DNA of 64,000 nt from Lepisosteus oculatus (Eukaryota > Chordata > Actinopteri > Semionotiformes > Lepisosteidae). How positions within the stretch are numbered: the stretch's first letter is position 1; each line of letters opens with the position of its first letter. The position numbers were made by a program, and so were the translations under genes. The notes beneath the pieces were generated by a model. The model was not told where the DNA came from, did not search any database, and worked only from the letters and a program-made list of their open reading frames with translations. This document shows positions 47,160 to 59,789 of the stretch, piece after piece. The stretch lies in assembly GCF_040954835.1 (NCBI RefSeq), contig NC_090714.1, positions 1,662,501-1,726,500 of the forward strand, in the 5' to 3' direction.

Positions 47160-47475
47160 AGGTAATTTTATAAACTCCCACTCTTTCAATGAATCTGCCG
47201 GCTTGGGTGATCAATTAGGCTCACATACCTTTTTGTAATATTTCTAAAGATCTCATTTTTTTGCCAATGAAGTGAAAAGCACACCGGGCTTGGCTAATGA
47301 CTGTGGCTGTCACAGCGCAACACATCTGAGAGAGCACTGGATCACCACCGACTGTGAAATGGGCCTGGGCAGAGGTAAGGTCTGCCGCTCATTAAGAATC
47401 GGCTGCGATGAACGCAAACCGCAGAAAAATTGGCCAAAAACGAAGTCAAGAGCAGGAAGGTCACCTTGCTGACCA
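47160..47475. promoter_or_regulatory. Large enhancer-like complex block
   Basis: The sequence is non-repetitive and less AT-rich than its flanks, with GATCAATTAGGCTCAC, TGGCTAATGACTGTGGCTG, CTGTCACAGCGC, CACATCTG and CTCATTAAGAATCGG. These resemble homeodomain, TALE/MEIS and E-box sites. A 66-codon plus frame overlaps it, and a donor-like GGCAGAG then GTAAGG lies at about 47,374, so a coding exon is not excluded. A conserved enhancer is the better fit. Confidence 0.35.
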
Positions 47476-47479
47476 GAAG

Positions 47480-48090
47480 ACAGGAGGGAAAAAAAGCAGC
47501 AGACAAATGCAAGCGGTTGCAGCTGGGTTAAACCCCACAGCTCATTAAGGAATAAAAGCTGAAGTATTTCAAAGCAGCGTGTTCAACAGATAGAAGAAAA
47601 TAAGAGACTGTAGCCTACGCAGGTCACATGACTTTTGCTCCAGGAATGTTTGCCTCAGGCTATAATAAGAACCCTGTCCCCCTACTTTTCTTATTTTTTT
47701 TTTAGATTTTAAACAAAAAAGCTTTTGATCATAGATGAGCACAAAGGAATGATGGCTAAAATCAATAGGTGTATTCTCCAGGAAGATAAAAAGCTGTTAT
47801 ATCTCAATTATTTACTCCTTTGGCTTTATGAATTTGATTAGATCTCAACACAGAATACAGAAGAGAGAACTTCTATGCAAAGGAATAGACAGGAAACTTT
47901 GGTGAAGAATTTAAAAAAAACTCATCACGCTTATATGGATTAATGAATACCGACAATTGAGCTCATACAAGGGAAGATGCTATTCATGAATATTTTGTAT
48001 TGTCATCTTAACAATTCATCAAAAGCTAGATATGCATCGGATAGATATAGTATATGCATTTTTAAAGTGTCCTTCAGATTATTTTAAGAA
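47480..48090. other. No gene seen
   Basis: AT-rich with poly-T near 47,690. A complex patch at 47,600-47,670 may be part of the neighbouring block. Confidence 0.3.
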
Positions 48091-48094
48091 ACTT

Positions 48095-48770
48095 TAGGAT
48101 TGAACACTGTCTTGTTGCATGAGTCACCTTTGGCACAGCTTCAGCTGATGAAAGCGTGGTGTGACAATCTCCTCTAGAATTGGCAAATTCATTATTGTGT
48201 CAATGATGCAAACCTTGTAGGTCCACAGGCAGCAAAACAACCCCAAAACATCATACTCCCACTGTCAAACTCTACGGTCTGATGAGGTAGGTGGATTTGG
48301 TAGGTAGTTTGATTCTCTCCACACAAAACCTTTCTTATTGTGGTAAAAAAAAAATCAATACTTGACTTGTCTGCCCAGAGAACGTTCTTCCAGTAGTCTT
48401 GTCCAGGTCCTCTTTCGCAAATTAAGACGGACGGCAATGTTCTTTTTAGAGAGCTTCCTTCTGGCTAATTTTCCATTAAAACCATTCCTACTCAGTCTTT
48501 TCCTACTGGTTTTGAAGTTTTTCTACTGTTCTATCTTCACAGTGGATAAATGGAGTCCAAATGTTTAGGAATGGTTTTGTAAGCCTCTCCAAACTAATCT
48601 TTCTTGAGGACTTCTGAAATCTCTTCGGATTTTACCATGATATGTTTCCACTAACTCACAAAGCTCCTGACCATTAGGAGGACAGGGCTGCCCAATCTTA
48701 GTTCTTCTTTATTATTTCACTCAGTTATTTAACCACTTGATTCTACCCCATTAACAGTCCTAGCAAACTA
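48095..48770 (-). mobile_element. Tc1-like transposon relic 1 (transposase C-terminal half)
   Basis: The minus frame at 48,192-48,437 shows the Tc1 transposase motifs. NVLWADKSSIDFF corresponds to NVLWSDESKI with the second catalytic Asp. Then come the LPHQTVEFDSGSMMFWGCFA stretch (usual VKHGGGSVMVWGCF) and a GP-x-x-ASL end. The N-terminal half continues to the right in broken form. The catalytic region is damaged and no terminal inverted repeats were identified, so it is inactive. Confidence 0.7.
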
Positions 48771-48904
48771 GGTGTTCAATTATTATTTCACATACACTGA
48801 TTCTTATTCATTCTTTTTCTAATTCATACCCTACTGCATTTCAGGAGCACTGAATTGATGCATATAAACCCTTTTGGTATTAGAGAAAACAGTACAGTAT
48901 ATTG

Positions 48905-49810
48905 GAGTTTCATATACAGTTCTCAGAAAAAAAGTTTAACAAATCTGTCCCAGCATTTCTTCCACTCAGAGAAATATAGAAGTACTTTCTTAATGCAGAT
49001 ATAAGCAAACAAAATGTTCCTGTAAGCTTCACAATTCATTCTGCTGCTGCCATCATTAGTTACTTCAATAAAGATGAGTGATCTAGTTCTAGAGGCGGAA
49101 ATGCATTTCCAAACCATGACATTATCTCCATCATGCTTCACAGATGACGTGGTTTTCTCTGCAGCATCCACAGTTCCTTTCTTTCTCCACACTTTAACCT
49201 CTCCATCACTACAGTAAAGATTTATCTTAGTCTCATCTGTCTATGAAGCACTGTTCCAAAACTCTCCCAGCTCATCTTTATAGCTCTGAGCAAATTCTAC
49301 TCTGGCTTTTCTCTTCTTGGTATGGGTAAAGTTTTTTTTTTCATCTTGCTGTGCAGCCTCTATAATTCGGCTATCTGACTTCTGTGAATTGTGGATTTTA
49401 ATACTCTCTTCTCTGTGCTGTGGAGGTGGTTGGTGATTCCGCTGACGGTTGTTTTAGGCTTATTTTGTTAGTTCTAATCTTTCTGTTATGAACTGCAGAT
49501 GTTCTGCTGGCTGATTGGTACCTGTGGTTCATTATGTCTGCAATATACTCCAAAATGTTGATTTTGGTACTGTATGCCTGATTTCTGTGCTATGGTTCAA
49601 TTAGAATTTTTCCTTCAAAAGTGTCTTTTTTTCCTTTACAGAAAGTTCTTTGGTTTCCAATTTAGTTTTTGCCTACAGACTCCAAACACTAAAGTCAAAG
49701 TTGGACAGGTTGATATGACGTTCATGTCTTTCCCAGTAACAAACACCAAACTAAAAAGAGATACTGTACCTGTCAGTCAACAGCTGTCCTAAAATGTTTA
49801 CTTCTTCAGA
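48905..49810 (-). mobile_element. Tc1-like transposon relic 2 (different family)
   Basis: The minus frame at 48,923-49,192 reads MWRKKGTVDAAEKTTSSVKH then DGDNVMVWKCISASRTRSL and NDGSSRMNCEAYRNIL. This follows the fish Tc1 transposases with VWRKKGTA...VKHGGGNVMVWGC. Upstream parts of the transposase continue to about 49,560 in shifted frames (GTTCCAAAACTCTCCCAGC-type region, then helix-turn-helix remnants), followed by a degraded 5' UTR. It is not a copy of relic 1. It is inactive. Confidence 0.7.
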
Positions 49811-49819
49811 ATAAAGAGG

Positions 49820-51385
49820 TCCAAAACTCAATTTGTTCAAATGACCTAAAGGTGTAGAGCTGAAAAGACGTCCTTGGAAAGTATTTTTTCAATGACAAAT
49901 CTAGTTTAGACTGCATTGTCCCAATACCTTTGCTGGGGCCTGCAGTTCATATTGTCTACAACGTACTCCCAAAGAACAGAATGTTGTTATTGATGGGTTT
50001 AAAAAAAAAAAAGAATACTTAAGACATGTGAATAAATGAGATCTACATGATTTCTGGAATTCAATTATGACCAATGTAACTTTGCACTGCACAGTGTTAC
50101 AACTCCCCACAATGTTTAAAAAAACAAAAACAAATTCCATTATGTGATCTGTTACACATTTTATGGTTCTTTGATTCTTTTTTCATTGTGGTTTATACAT
50201 AAAAATTCTAGAGCACTGTTTATATACAGTAGATATTGACAGGCACTAAAAACAAATAAAGTTTAATCTGATATTCCTTTTTTGCGTTATAAATAATTTA
50301 CTATAAATACACAAGATAATACACGGCTTACAGTACATCTTATCTGAAATACCTAATGTGCAGGTATGCGCACGTCTTTATATATATTTATGACTATCCA
50401 AACACAGTGTACACATATTTACAATACTTCTAATTATCTTAATTACATGCTTAATTAATTCTAGAACAAAGATAAACATTGTAAAGTGCAGTAGCTCTCT
50501 TAACAAGTGCTGTAATTTATAAAGGTTATAACAGGGAGTGGAGTGTCTATCAGGCTCATCATTTACAGAAACACTTCCTTAGAGGCTGAAATAAACACAG
50601 TGGAGTTGTGTATTCCACAACATAAGCCATAGATCCACATACTGTGACTGATGGTTTAAAGATGTTGTCATAACTATTTTTCTTGGGTATATTAAGAAAC
50701 ATGAGAGTATTATTAGCGAAAGACCTGGACCACAAATTAAACTCAGATTCAAGAAAAATGACAGGGCAACTTGAAGCAGTGAGGGAGACACTGGACAGTG
50801 GTGACATTGACAACACCTCTTTTTCTGGGCTGAAATCCGCAGACGGAAGATGGACATAAACTTTAAAGTTTTAAAGAGACGGTGCATTTCCCTTATGTCA
50901 TTCTGACTCTTGCTCTTTTCCCTGGTCGAGATAGCTTTAATAGTCATTTAATATGTGTTTGACAAAATTCATTTTATTGTATTAACAATTCTGGATGATT
51001 TCAAGTTCTGTACATCAGTGAACAGCTACATGGAAAACAGAAAACACAGTTATACCCCGAAAAAGATCTATACCAGGCCCTCTAACTTGGGAGCCTGCAA
51101 CTAACTGAAGCTTCAGTGAAACTCCAGGCATCAACGTAAAATCTTAACAGCTACCAGATCTTCTGGTCTACCGCCAAAGATAGAAGATAAATAAATCCAT
51201 CAGAGACAAGAACAAAATAGGAGAGTTTTTAAGTCATCTGACCTTTAGAAGATCTTATGAACCCAGCCAAAGAGCTTGACTCTCACTTAACTGTTCCTAG
51301 TTGCAAATTCATTCTACAAGGGATAAATGTATTATTTTACCTAAAGAATGTTCTTTGGGCTCTTTGCTAAGGTAGTTTGCTATTA
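49820..51385. other. No gene called
   Basis: AT-rich. At 49,915-49,945, ATTGTCCCAATACCTTTGC resembles a Tc1 terminal-repeat remnant (CCAATACTTTTG). Overlapping minus frames at 50,559-50,947 have no supporting signals. The plus strand there reads a short protein-like stretch ending SGLKSADGRW, of unknown origin. Confidence 0.35.
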
Positions 51386-51388
51386 ATG

Positions 51389-51760
51389 CAGTGCTTTGCA
51401 AAAGTATTCTGTCCCTTGCATAGTTTTCATATTTTGCAGCAAAGCTTGCATATAAAACATGCTATATAGAAAACCTACTCCACACTATTAAACCCGCAAC
51501 CAAACAGACACAAGTACTGTAGATATTTTTTATAAAATAAAATGGAAATGTCATGATTATGTTAGTCTTCAAACCCTTGCCGTGGCAAACCTAAATGAAT
51601 TTAGCAGCACAAACGTACCTTAATTGCACCGCAATTTTCGTGTGGCCTCTGTCTATGTGCAATAATAGTGGTTCTCATGATTTCAGAATAAAAATACCTG
51701 TCACTGAGGTTCCTACAATTTACAATGACATGCAAATCAAAGAATCTAATTGAAAAGAAA
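51389..51760 (+). mobile_element. Tc1-like element end (third copy)
   Basis: CAGTGCTTTGCAAAAGTATT at 51,389 is the canonical terminal inverted repeat of fish Tc1-like elements. Farther in, GTGTGGCCTCTGTCTATGTG, then CAATAATAGTG and TTCTCATGATTT, resembles the 5' non-coding part of the same group. No transposase follows and the right terminus was not found, so this is a truncated or internally deleted copy. Confidence 0.65.
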
Positions 51761-51769
51761 ATGGGTTTA

Positions 51770-53090
51770 AGTGCATGGCTTGTGGTCACTAATAATGTTT
51801 TACAAACAATAACAATCTTTAAAAGTAATGCACTTTATCCCACTATATGATCTGACTATCTCATTAAGACTGAAATTGACTATCTTAGAAATAAGCAGAC
51901 AACAGGAATTGTGAGGGATATGGAAATGTTCAATGTGTAGTTGTGGTCAAATATCAGCTATTTTGATCCCACCTCTGATTTTTCCCAGAAGAATAGTGCT
52001 TCTGATTACTGGGGTGTTTTAATTCAGCCATTGTCTGTGATCTGCAAGGATGAAGCTTAGAGTCTGTTCTTCTGATCTTTCCCAAACAAAGCCTATGTTT
52101 CCTGCGCCCATTGAATGCCTCCTGGGGAGCAGCTTTGCGGTAGTGAAGAAAATGTTTCAAAAATCATACACAGACAGACCTAGCATTGCTCTCTTCATAA
52201 AAAAAAACATAACCTTTTATGTTACAAGATACTTGAAATCCACAAAAATTAATCAAAAATCACTTCAGCAAACACTGGTAATCGGTGCAATACAAACTTG
52301 AAACACTATTAGAAAAGATTTCATAAACCTACAGCTCACTAATACACTACAACAGAATTTACAGATAAGCAGAAACTTGCATTTTTATATATGCTTCAGC
52401 AACTGCAATTTATTGTTTGAACAATCTGATGCAGGCTATCAAGAAAGCAGATCTAAACAATAAAAGAGAAGCAATTCCTTGAGTAGAACCAAGCTCTGCT
52501 CGAAGCTTACATTAGCTAGTGTCTTAGATATGAGATGTATTTCTTAATTCCCCTGGAAAACAATGTTTTTGTGGAGCGATTCCCATGCATTAAAGGAGAG
52601 AAAAGGGGAATCATGCAATTCCACTACTGTACATCAGAACAAAAAATGTATGCGGAACAGATCCATGAAAACAACTCTACTTCCACTACTGCAGTGCAGG
52701 TTTGATTCTTGTTCTCATGTAAACCATCTACCACATGCTTTCATACATGTGACAACAGTCTCTCAAAAAGCACAGGTCTTTGTGGCACAATGTAGAGTAT
52801 ATAAGGGGTTAGAAATAAGGGCTCATGACATGGGTTGTCCAAAACACTGGCTGGAAAGGAAGGACCAATTCACATTAAAAGAGAAAAGGAAAGGAAACTG
52901 CACCCTGATACTTTCCAGCTATCACACAGCAGTAGCCCTGAGTCGCCTTGCAATTCACACCGAGTCACAGTGCTCGGATTACACCTGTTACAGTCCACAT
53001 ACTTGTGGTCAGACAAAAGGTAAATGCACGAATGGTGAACCGCCAGAGACAAATTTCATTTTTGCACGAGTTGTAGTCAAACAAGTTATT
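51770..53090. other. No gene called; holds a 176-codon open frame
   Basis: The longest frame outside repeats and GC-rich blocks lies on the plus strand at 52,563-53,093. Its product is rich in His, Cys, Lys and Thr, with no signal peptide, domain or known motif. Codon use looks unstructured and there are no promoter or splice signals. It may be chance or a remnant. Confidence 0.3.
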
Positions 53091-53099
53091 TAGTCTCGG

Positions 53100-53290
53100 C
53101 TTCATTTACTCATGCCTTCGTCATCATCGATTGTTTTCGTGAGCATCTGGGCGTTGTTGATTGAAATGGGAAAGCAGTTCACTGACTGTCATTTTCAGTA
53201 ACAACATTAACACTGGGGAAAAGCTGTTGCAGAAATGTGCAGAGGGAGGGGAGCTTAACGAGTTGCAGAGAAAGTTTGTGGCAGAGTAGG
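53100..53290. promoter_or_regulatory. Enhancer-like complex block
   Basis: CGTCATCATCGATTGTTTTC, GGCGTTGTTGATTGAAATGG and TGACTGTCATTTTCAGTAAC carry CUT/PBX-MEIS (TGATTG, CTGTCA) type sites. The block stands out from AT-rich neighbours. No coding frame spans it. Confidence 0.3.
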
Positions 53291-53299
53291 TAATTTCCT

Positions 53300-56200
53300 A
53301 AGATTGTTTCAAAATGAGAGCACTTTAACAAAATGTTGCCCTGAACAAGAAAACATTTTCACACAGATGAGTGAGAAACCTTAAACTCAAGCAATCAATG
53401 TTTTCTCTGTAAATCTTAGATGAAGTTCTAGGTTATCAACAAGATGTGCACTCTATCTGCCAGCCTAACCAAACCTTTAAAACAAGAGCACCAATTTGAG
53501 AAAATGGCCCATTTTTCTTAACTAAAGAAACACTGGCCTCCTGTCAACTGCCTAGACAGTTTAAAAGTTAATCAAGAAACTATCTAGATCAGGTAGGGCA
53601 AAAACTGAAGTCAGATAGGAAAAGAGATTCAGTTTGAATATATTTTTTCTAAACCTAGTGTGTGCCATGCTGTTCCCTGGAATAAAAATGTGTAGTGTAA
53701 CAGGAAAATGGAGCATTAAGCATTTTATCTTGGTTTATAGCTAAACAAAGCTTTATTTTTAATAAAACTTTACACTGTATTTATGATTGCAATACATTCT
53801 TGGTACTACAAATATATATATATGTTTATGAAAAAGACTGTTCCTTAGAGTTATTGCCATTAAATCTAGTCTGTAACATTTCACATTATTTACTACGTTA
53901 ATCTAAATGTCTGTATACTGATTGATGTGTGTGCATTTAATAAAAATATCATGTCAGTCTGAACTTTTGTCACTCAGTCGTAATCAATTTTAAGCAAAGC
54001 TATCAATTAGCATACTTGTGTGAAAACAGTGCTTGGTTTCACAAATTAAAGCATAATGATTAAGCACTGCAATGTTGGTATTTCACCACTGTAATCTTTC
54101 ATAACCGTTTTAGAAAAGGAAAATATACTTCTAAATCTCTATTTATATTTAATGAAGATACCATTTATATATTTTATTTTGTACAATGTATAGATGATTA
54201 AAACATGAATCTAAGAATGAAGATACACATTTGACTACATTTATTCTTGGCTAAATTGAATGCATATTTAATAAGACATGCATCATTTATAACCTCAGAT
54301 TTTATTCTTAAATAAGTACAAATAGAATGCTTTAAACCAACAGGAGCATAACCAAATCAGAATGAGCTAAAAATAAGCAGCTTGCAAAAGTAAAAGTTAA
54401 TGAAGATCCTGGAGTTTTGTTAGACAAGGCAAATTTAGCTTTAAAAGTCAACCCAAAATTTAAAAGCTAATAAACACGACTTCAGTGGCCCTTCTGCTAA
54501 TCTCACTCTCCATCCACCACTGATACCAACATGGCCAGCAGCACTTTTTTCATCAGTCTATGATGCAACAGTGAAATAACCTACAGCGTCTGTGCACATT
54601 TAAAAACCAGCAACAGGGTTTTGGGAAGAGCAAAATGCTTCCCTAGTGGCGTCTTATCAAGGTAAAAACAGTACATGAGGCTTCTAGTATTCTCTTTTTT
54701 TCTATTTAAGCAGTATATCTAAACAAAATTTGAAGTGAGTACAATAAATTAAGAATGCATAATCAGTGCTTCTTTTTTTTGTATTCTGTCACTATTGAAA
54801 TTCCTGCTCATTCGATTCCAATTTCTACCGCCCAGTTTTCTGAGTGTTCTGATATATTCCCTCATAGGATGAGAGAGGACCCTGAATAAATATGCATCTC
54901 TAACTGTTCTTGAAACTGCCACACCATTCTGGTTTTGAACTGCATGGTGGTACTGTGATATTTTAATGTGAATCACAAAAAGGGTGCTTGTCTTAAAACA
55001 GGACAGACAGCTTTTTCATGTCAACTGTTCAAAGGCTTCAGAATAAAAGTTTGATGGATAAATTAAGATTTTAATTAAAAAGACAATACAAAAAATGGTG
55101 ATAAAACAACTGAGCGCAATTAGTGGGACAAAAGCCAGTTTGGCCAAAAGGTGCTTCATAGGATAAAAGCTTTAATGAAGTAATACTGATACCATATTAA
55201 CTAGTTTCAATGCTGATATCCGATTTTAAATTGCCAAGTTCTAGTGAACTACTGTAACTGAAACAGGCTTCCAGATTGAAGATTAAGACTATGCCCACAG
55301 TGAATTAAGTTTTTAATTCACTATCATCTTGCATATTAATACCGTAATTTTAAACCCCTCATTTTGTAATGCACTACTACTGCAAGTTGCTTTGGACATA
55401 CAGTAGATGCATTCTGATTATCATGGTAGCAAAGAGGACAATACTACCTATTTCAAGGAAATAAAACCTCAAGGAAAAGTAGTATGTTCTACAGAAAACT
55501 CATATATTGGCCATAAATTTGAAACGACTGTGACTTGAGGTGTCTGTGGAACATAATCTAGCAAACATTAAACATATTACTTTGTCAGCCTATTTAACAT
55601 TAGAAAATGCTATCCTCAATGTTAAGTGATAGTTTGATATGATGCTTGAGTGACAGTTGTTTTTTTAATAGGTCTGACGTGAAAACAACCTTCTTAAATT
55701 TGAGAGAAACATATGGTATAAGTAAAATAGCACATAAATATTTCTATGAAACTCATATACAAATTCTACTTCTTGAGGATACAGCTGTTGTTCATCAGAG
55801 TAAGTCTGTAATGCATAAACATTAATGTATAAATGCAATGCAATATATAAAAAGCAATGCCTAAGGATGTCCATGTATATTCCCTTTCTTAGGTGAGAAC
55901 TATCTTAACCAATTATTCAAGAAATAATATTAGTCATACACAGAAACAGTGAAAAAAAAAGTGGGGTCATACAATCAAAATTTCCTGCTCAGAATCCGAA
56001 AAGGTCTTAATCACAAGGATTTGTTATAAAATTCTCTTATACAATATTATTGTTATTACCATGAAACAGTAAGGGGAAAAATAAATTGTTTTTTTGAGCC
56101 AGGAAAAGGAAAAGTTTTAGTAGTCAAAAAACATCAATCAGTTTGCTCCTTTTTCTCCAATGCAAATCCTTTTTCACAGGCACCATCTACCTGCAGTGAT

Positions 56201-57560
56201 TACAAGCCTGTATATTTAAACCAATCTCACTCTCCTTTTCTATTGAAATGTCTCAAAGTCAAATTTCAGAGATGCTATGAAAAAGCTATCTGACACAAGG
56301 AGCATACTGTGTGAATCGGGTACGATGTCCAGGATAAGAATAAACACACTCAGCCTGAGCTATGAAATCAAAGTGATTCTCACACATCCTCCAACATATT
56401 CTCAAAGGAGTTTTGCTTACTGGACTCAACAACACAGCTTTGTCAATTGTTCCAACTAAATCTGCTCCTCTCGAGCTTCTTTCTGAATCTGCCCATTCTT
56501 CTGGACAACGTGAGACATTAGCTAGGGCCCTGAAACAACACTGAAACAAAGTGTGGACACCACTACTGTAAACACGCAAACTATTTTATATGCCTTAGCC
56601 TACCTTGATATATATATATAAGTAAAAAAAAAGAATAACAGGTTTTCTTTTTGGAATCCTGAACTGCACTCTCAGCTTAATACCATAAAAAACTCAAGCC
56701 ATGTGAATCTCTTAGGTTCATGAATATCTTTAATTTATCTAACCTCTGTTACATGAATGGCTGCTGGACTCAACGATGATTATTTGTTTTAATATAATGA
56801 AAACTTCAACCAACCACCACTAAGGGTGTAATCATTTAGCTCTTTATTATTTTACTATATTTTATATTGATAAAAAGTAAGAAAGTAAAATTCATCCCAG
56901 ATCTTCATCTGAAAGAGCAGAATAGGCAAGAAAAACTGTGGTCAGTGAAAATGTACTGACTTCAGCAACACCAATAGTAAATCATTATTTCTCAGTAAAG
57001 GTTTAATTTGCAAACTGCATTCCAGTGCAAAATGCAATGCGGATTATTCATTTTTTTATTCACTCTTAACTACGCTTGTAGTTTGAAAACATTTTTTTTC
57101 TCCTTGTACAATTGGGACCACTAATTTTTGCAAATGTCTTAGACAGCTTCCCAAAACTCAGTAATAAACCACTAATGACCGCACGATGAAAACAAAAACA
57201 GCACTTTAAATATTCAGAAATATATTAACCTTCATATGCTGTATGGCCTAGGAAGGTACATATGGCAGCAAATTTCAGCAGAAAAAAAATTGTCCCAAGT
57301 ACTTAACTCTTAATGATGACAATCCTCAATTCACTAAGCTACGATAATCGAAGTATTTTAACCTTTAAAGTAAATGAAAAACTGTTTTACACAAGGAGTC
57401 CAGCCCTTTATTAAACTCTTGGGCTAAAGTTCCCCTGAGTAATCTCAGAACAAGAATGCCATTTAAAGCTTGGGAGAGTCACAGAAATCAAAGATCTTTT
57501 CCAATCTTTTCAGAAAATGAGTTATTTATTGATACATTAGGGCAGGTACAGTAGATGTAT
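53300..57560. other. Gene-free AT-rich stretch
   Basis: Short TA-rich tracts lie at about 53,810-53,825 and 56,608-56,622. No exon, RNA gene or identifiable transposon was seen in more than 4 kb. Confidence 0.4.
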
Positions 57561-57569
57561 TCAAACCAC

Positions 57570-57840
57570 AACGGTTCAGTGAGCTAGAGCTACTGTAACT
57601 TAGTTAGCAAGGCATTAAGAGAACTTAGAGCACAAGACCCCCTGACTAGATGGAAAGCAGGTCCATTGCAGTGTCCATCCCCCAGCAATACTCGTCTCCA
57701 ATCATACAGCTGGGTAGACTGGAGTAACTGGGATAAAGCCCCTGGCACAAGATACAACAGCAGTGGCTACAGCAGAAACCTGAACCCACCAGTTATAAGT
57801 ACAGAGACTCATCCACTATGATACACTGCCCCCACTGATG
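57570..57840 (-). repeat. SINE-like repeat relic
   Basis: The segment CAGCTGGGTAGACTGGAGTA, ACTGGGATAAAGCCCCTGGC, CAACAGCAGTGGC, AACCTGAACCCACC and a CACTATGATACACTGCC end follows a dispersed fish repeat. Its usual form has GTAAAGTGCCTTGCTCAAGG...AACAGCAGTG...GAACC...CTAACCACTATGCCAC. The family name is uncertain. Confidence 0.45.
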
Positions 57841-57969
57841 GACTAGGAAGAAAAATAAACCAACGATAAAACCTTTTCCAGATTCTAAATAACCAGAAAG
57901 GGTCTGATGTTTTTCACTAAATGTACAACTCGGAAAACAAATCCAGTTTTGAGGCAATCTAAAACATGT

Positions 57970-58320
57970 TTCCTTGCTTTGCCCACAGAAACGATAATTG
58001 CATATTCAATTCTCCGTTGGGCTGCGTTGCAAAAAATAGAGCACGTCTAAACAAATATTGTACAAAATGCACAATCAGCATTCGCTGCATTCAGCCTGGC
58101 AATACAGATAAAATAATGGCGCAGTGATGCAAGGTATTGTTTCAAACAAATCCTAACCTTAATATCCTGCTACATAAATTATTCTTCCAACAGCAACCCT
58201 TTTATTAGACTTAAACTTTCTATTGCAGAACGTCTCCCGAAGCACTAAGCTGTATCAAATAAAAGCTGTTAGCGCTCTAAAATGAAAGAATAAATCGGAT
58301 CCAACTTTAAGAAGCCTTAC
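57970..58320. promoter_or_regulatory. Enhancer-like complex block
   Basis: The block contains CGATAATTGCATATTCAATT (octamer/POU-like), GGGCTGCGTTGC, AATAATGGCGCAGTGATGC and AAAAGCTGTTAGCGCTC. The base mix is higher in complexity than the surrounding DNA, with no open frame. Conservation was not testable. Confidence 0.3.
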
Positions 58321-58329
58321 AAGAAAAGG

Positions 58330-59780
58330 GATTATTTCTCTGTAGATCTAACTTTCATTTTTTTGGTCTGTTTTCCTTTCTTTCTCGTCAGTGGAAAGAT
58401 GCTGGAGTAATCAACTGGGTAGGAAACTCGTTTTCTTCCTCTGCACCCAAATGGAAATTTCTGGTCTCCTGCCAAGCTGTTACACAGCCTATAATAGTGA
58501 TCAAACCCCGAAACAAACAGGTGAAGAATCTGGAAGGGAAAAACTTTTACGTCCACGTTGCCTTAGTTTTAGTCAGGATTTAGTTTTACTTTTCGTTATT
58601 CAAAATACAGATCATGCAAAGCATGGCTCATTTGAGCTCAGCATTAAATTTTAAATGTTTGTTATACAGGAGATACACATAGAGATAAGCTTGACTCAAG
58701 TCAAGTCCTATATCATGGCACTCTGTCAGGCAAACAAACAAAAAGAAACAGTTGAACTGTCTGGACTTGAAAGAAGACTGTCGAGATGCTGATTAGATCA
58801 ACTTTGCCACACTTTGTCACGGTCCAAGTTCTGTCTAAACACCTTTTCTACACGTTTTATATTTAAATAACACTCAAAATACTCGCCAGAACAAATAGAA
58901 CAAGGAGGGAACAAGCGTGCTTTTTTTTCTGCAACAGCAGCGGCGACAATATCTAACATTTCACGTTTGTTTCAGGGGAGAATAGGAGCCCATCAATTCA
59001 AATGCCAATTTAAAAAAAAATACACTGCATTGTTCCAACTCATTTAGGACACGTACAGCAATATTTGTAGGTAAATATGATCACAGTAGAATCCAAAATG
59101 TGCTAGCTCAAGGACTGGGGTTGTTTGTGGAGTTTTTTATGTGTATTTGAATCTGAATTGACTCAACATATATGTATAAAGGTCAAATGGACTGAATGAC
59201 TAGGGCTACGCATGCCTCAGGACTGTAAGCACAAGCCCCCCAAGGAAGGGCAAAGTCTCTGGCTGGCACTGGTACACAGAGCACCCCTTGAAACACCAGG
59301 CTTACTCAACTGACAGGATGGCAAATTCCTCTGAAAAGAAGGAAGCGTTATTGACCAGGAGACGAGCCTGAAAAATAATTGGATAATCTGAAAAAATGTA
59401 AATTAAAACATTTCAATTTAAATGCAGATTTTGACATTTTGCTTAGGAATAAACCTGCGATGCACCAGGGGTAAAGTAAATCTTAATAATGTTGTTTGAA
59501 AAAACAAGACCTACCCACTGGAATTTCATTTAACTTTTCAGTTTGTTTTATTTATGTTTAGCTCCTTTCAGAGACTTATGATGTGTGAAATGCAGTCTCT
59601 CCCACGCACCAGGAATAATAAAAAAAAAAATGACAAAAACACAAACTATGAAAAACAAACAAAAAAACAGAGATGAAAAAATCTTTTGAAATCTTATCAA
59701 AACAGATGGTATTATTTATTATCCCATACACCAATAAACAAAAATAAGAGACGTGACTGTAATGAAAGAGAGAAAAAGTG
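58330..59780. other. No gene called
   Basis: AT-rich, with a possible further conserved patch at 58,770-59,010 (TGATTAGATCAACTTTGCCA, CAGCAGCGGCGACAATATC). No exon or repeat was recognised. Confidence 0.3.
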
Positions 59781-59789
59781 AAATATTCA

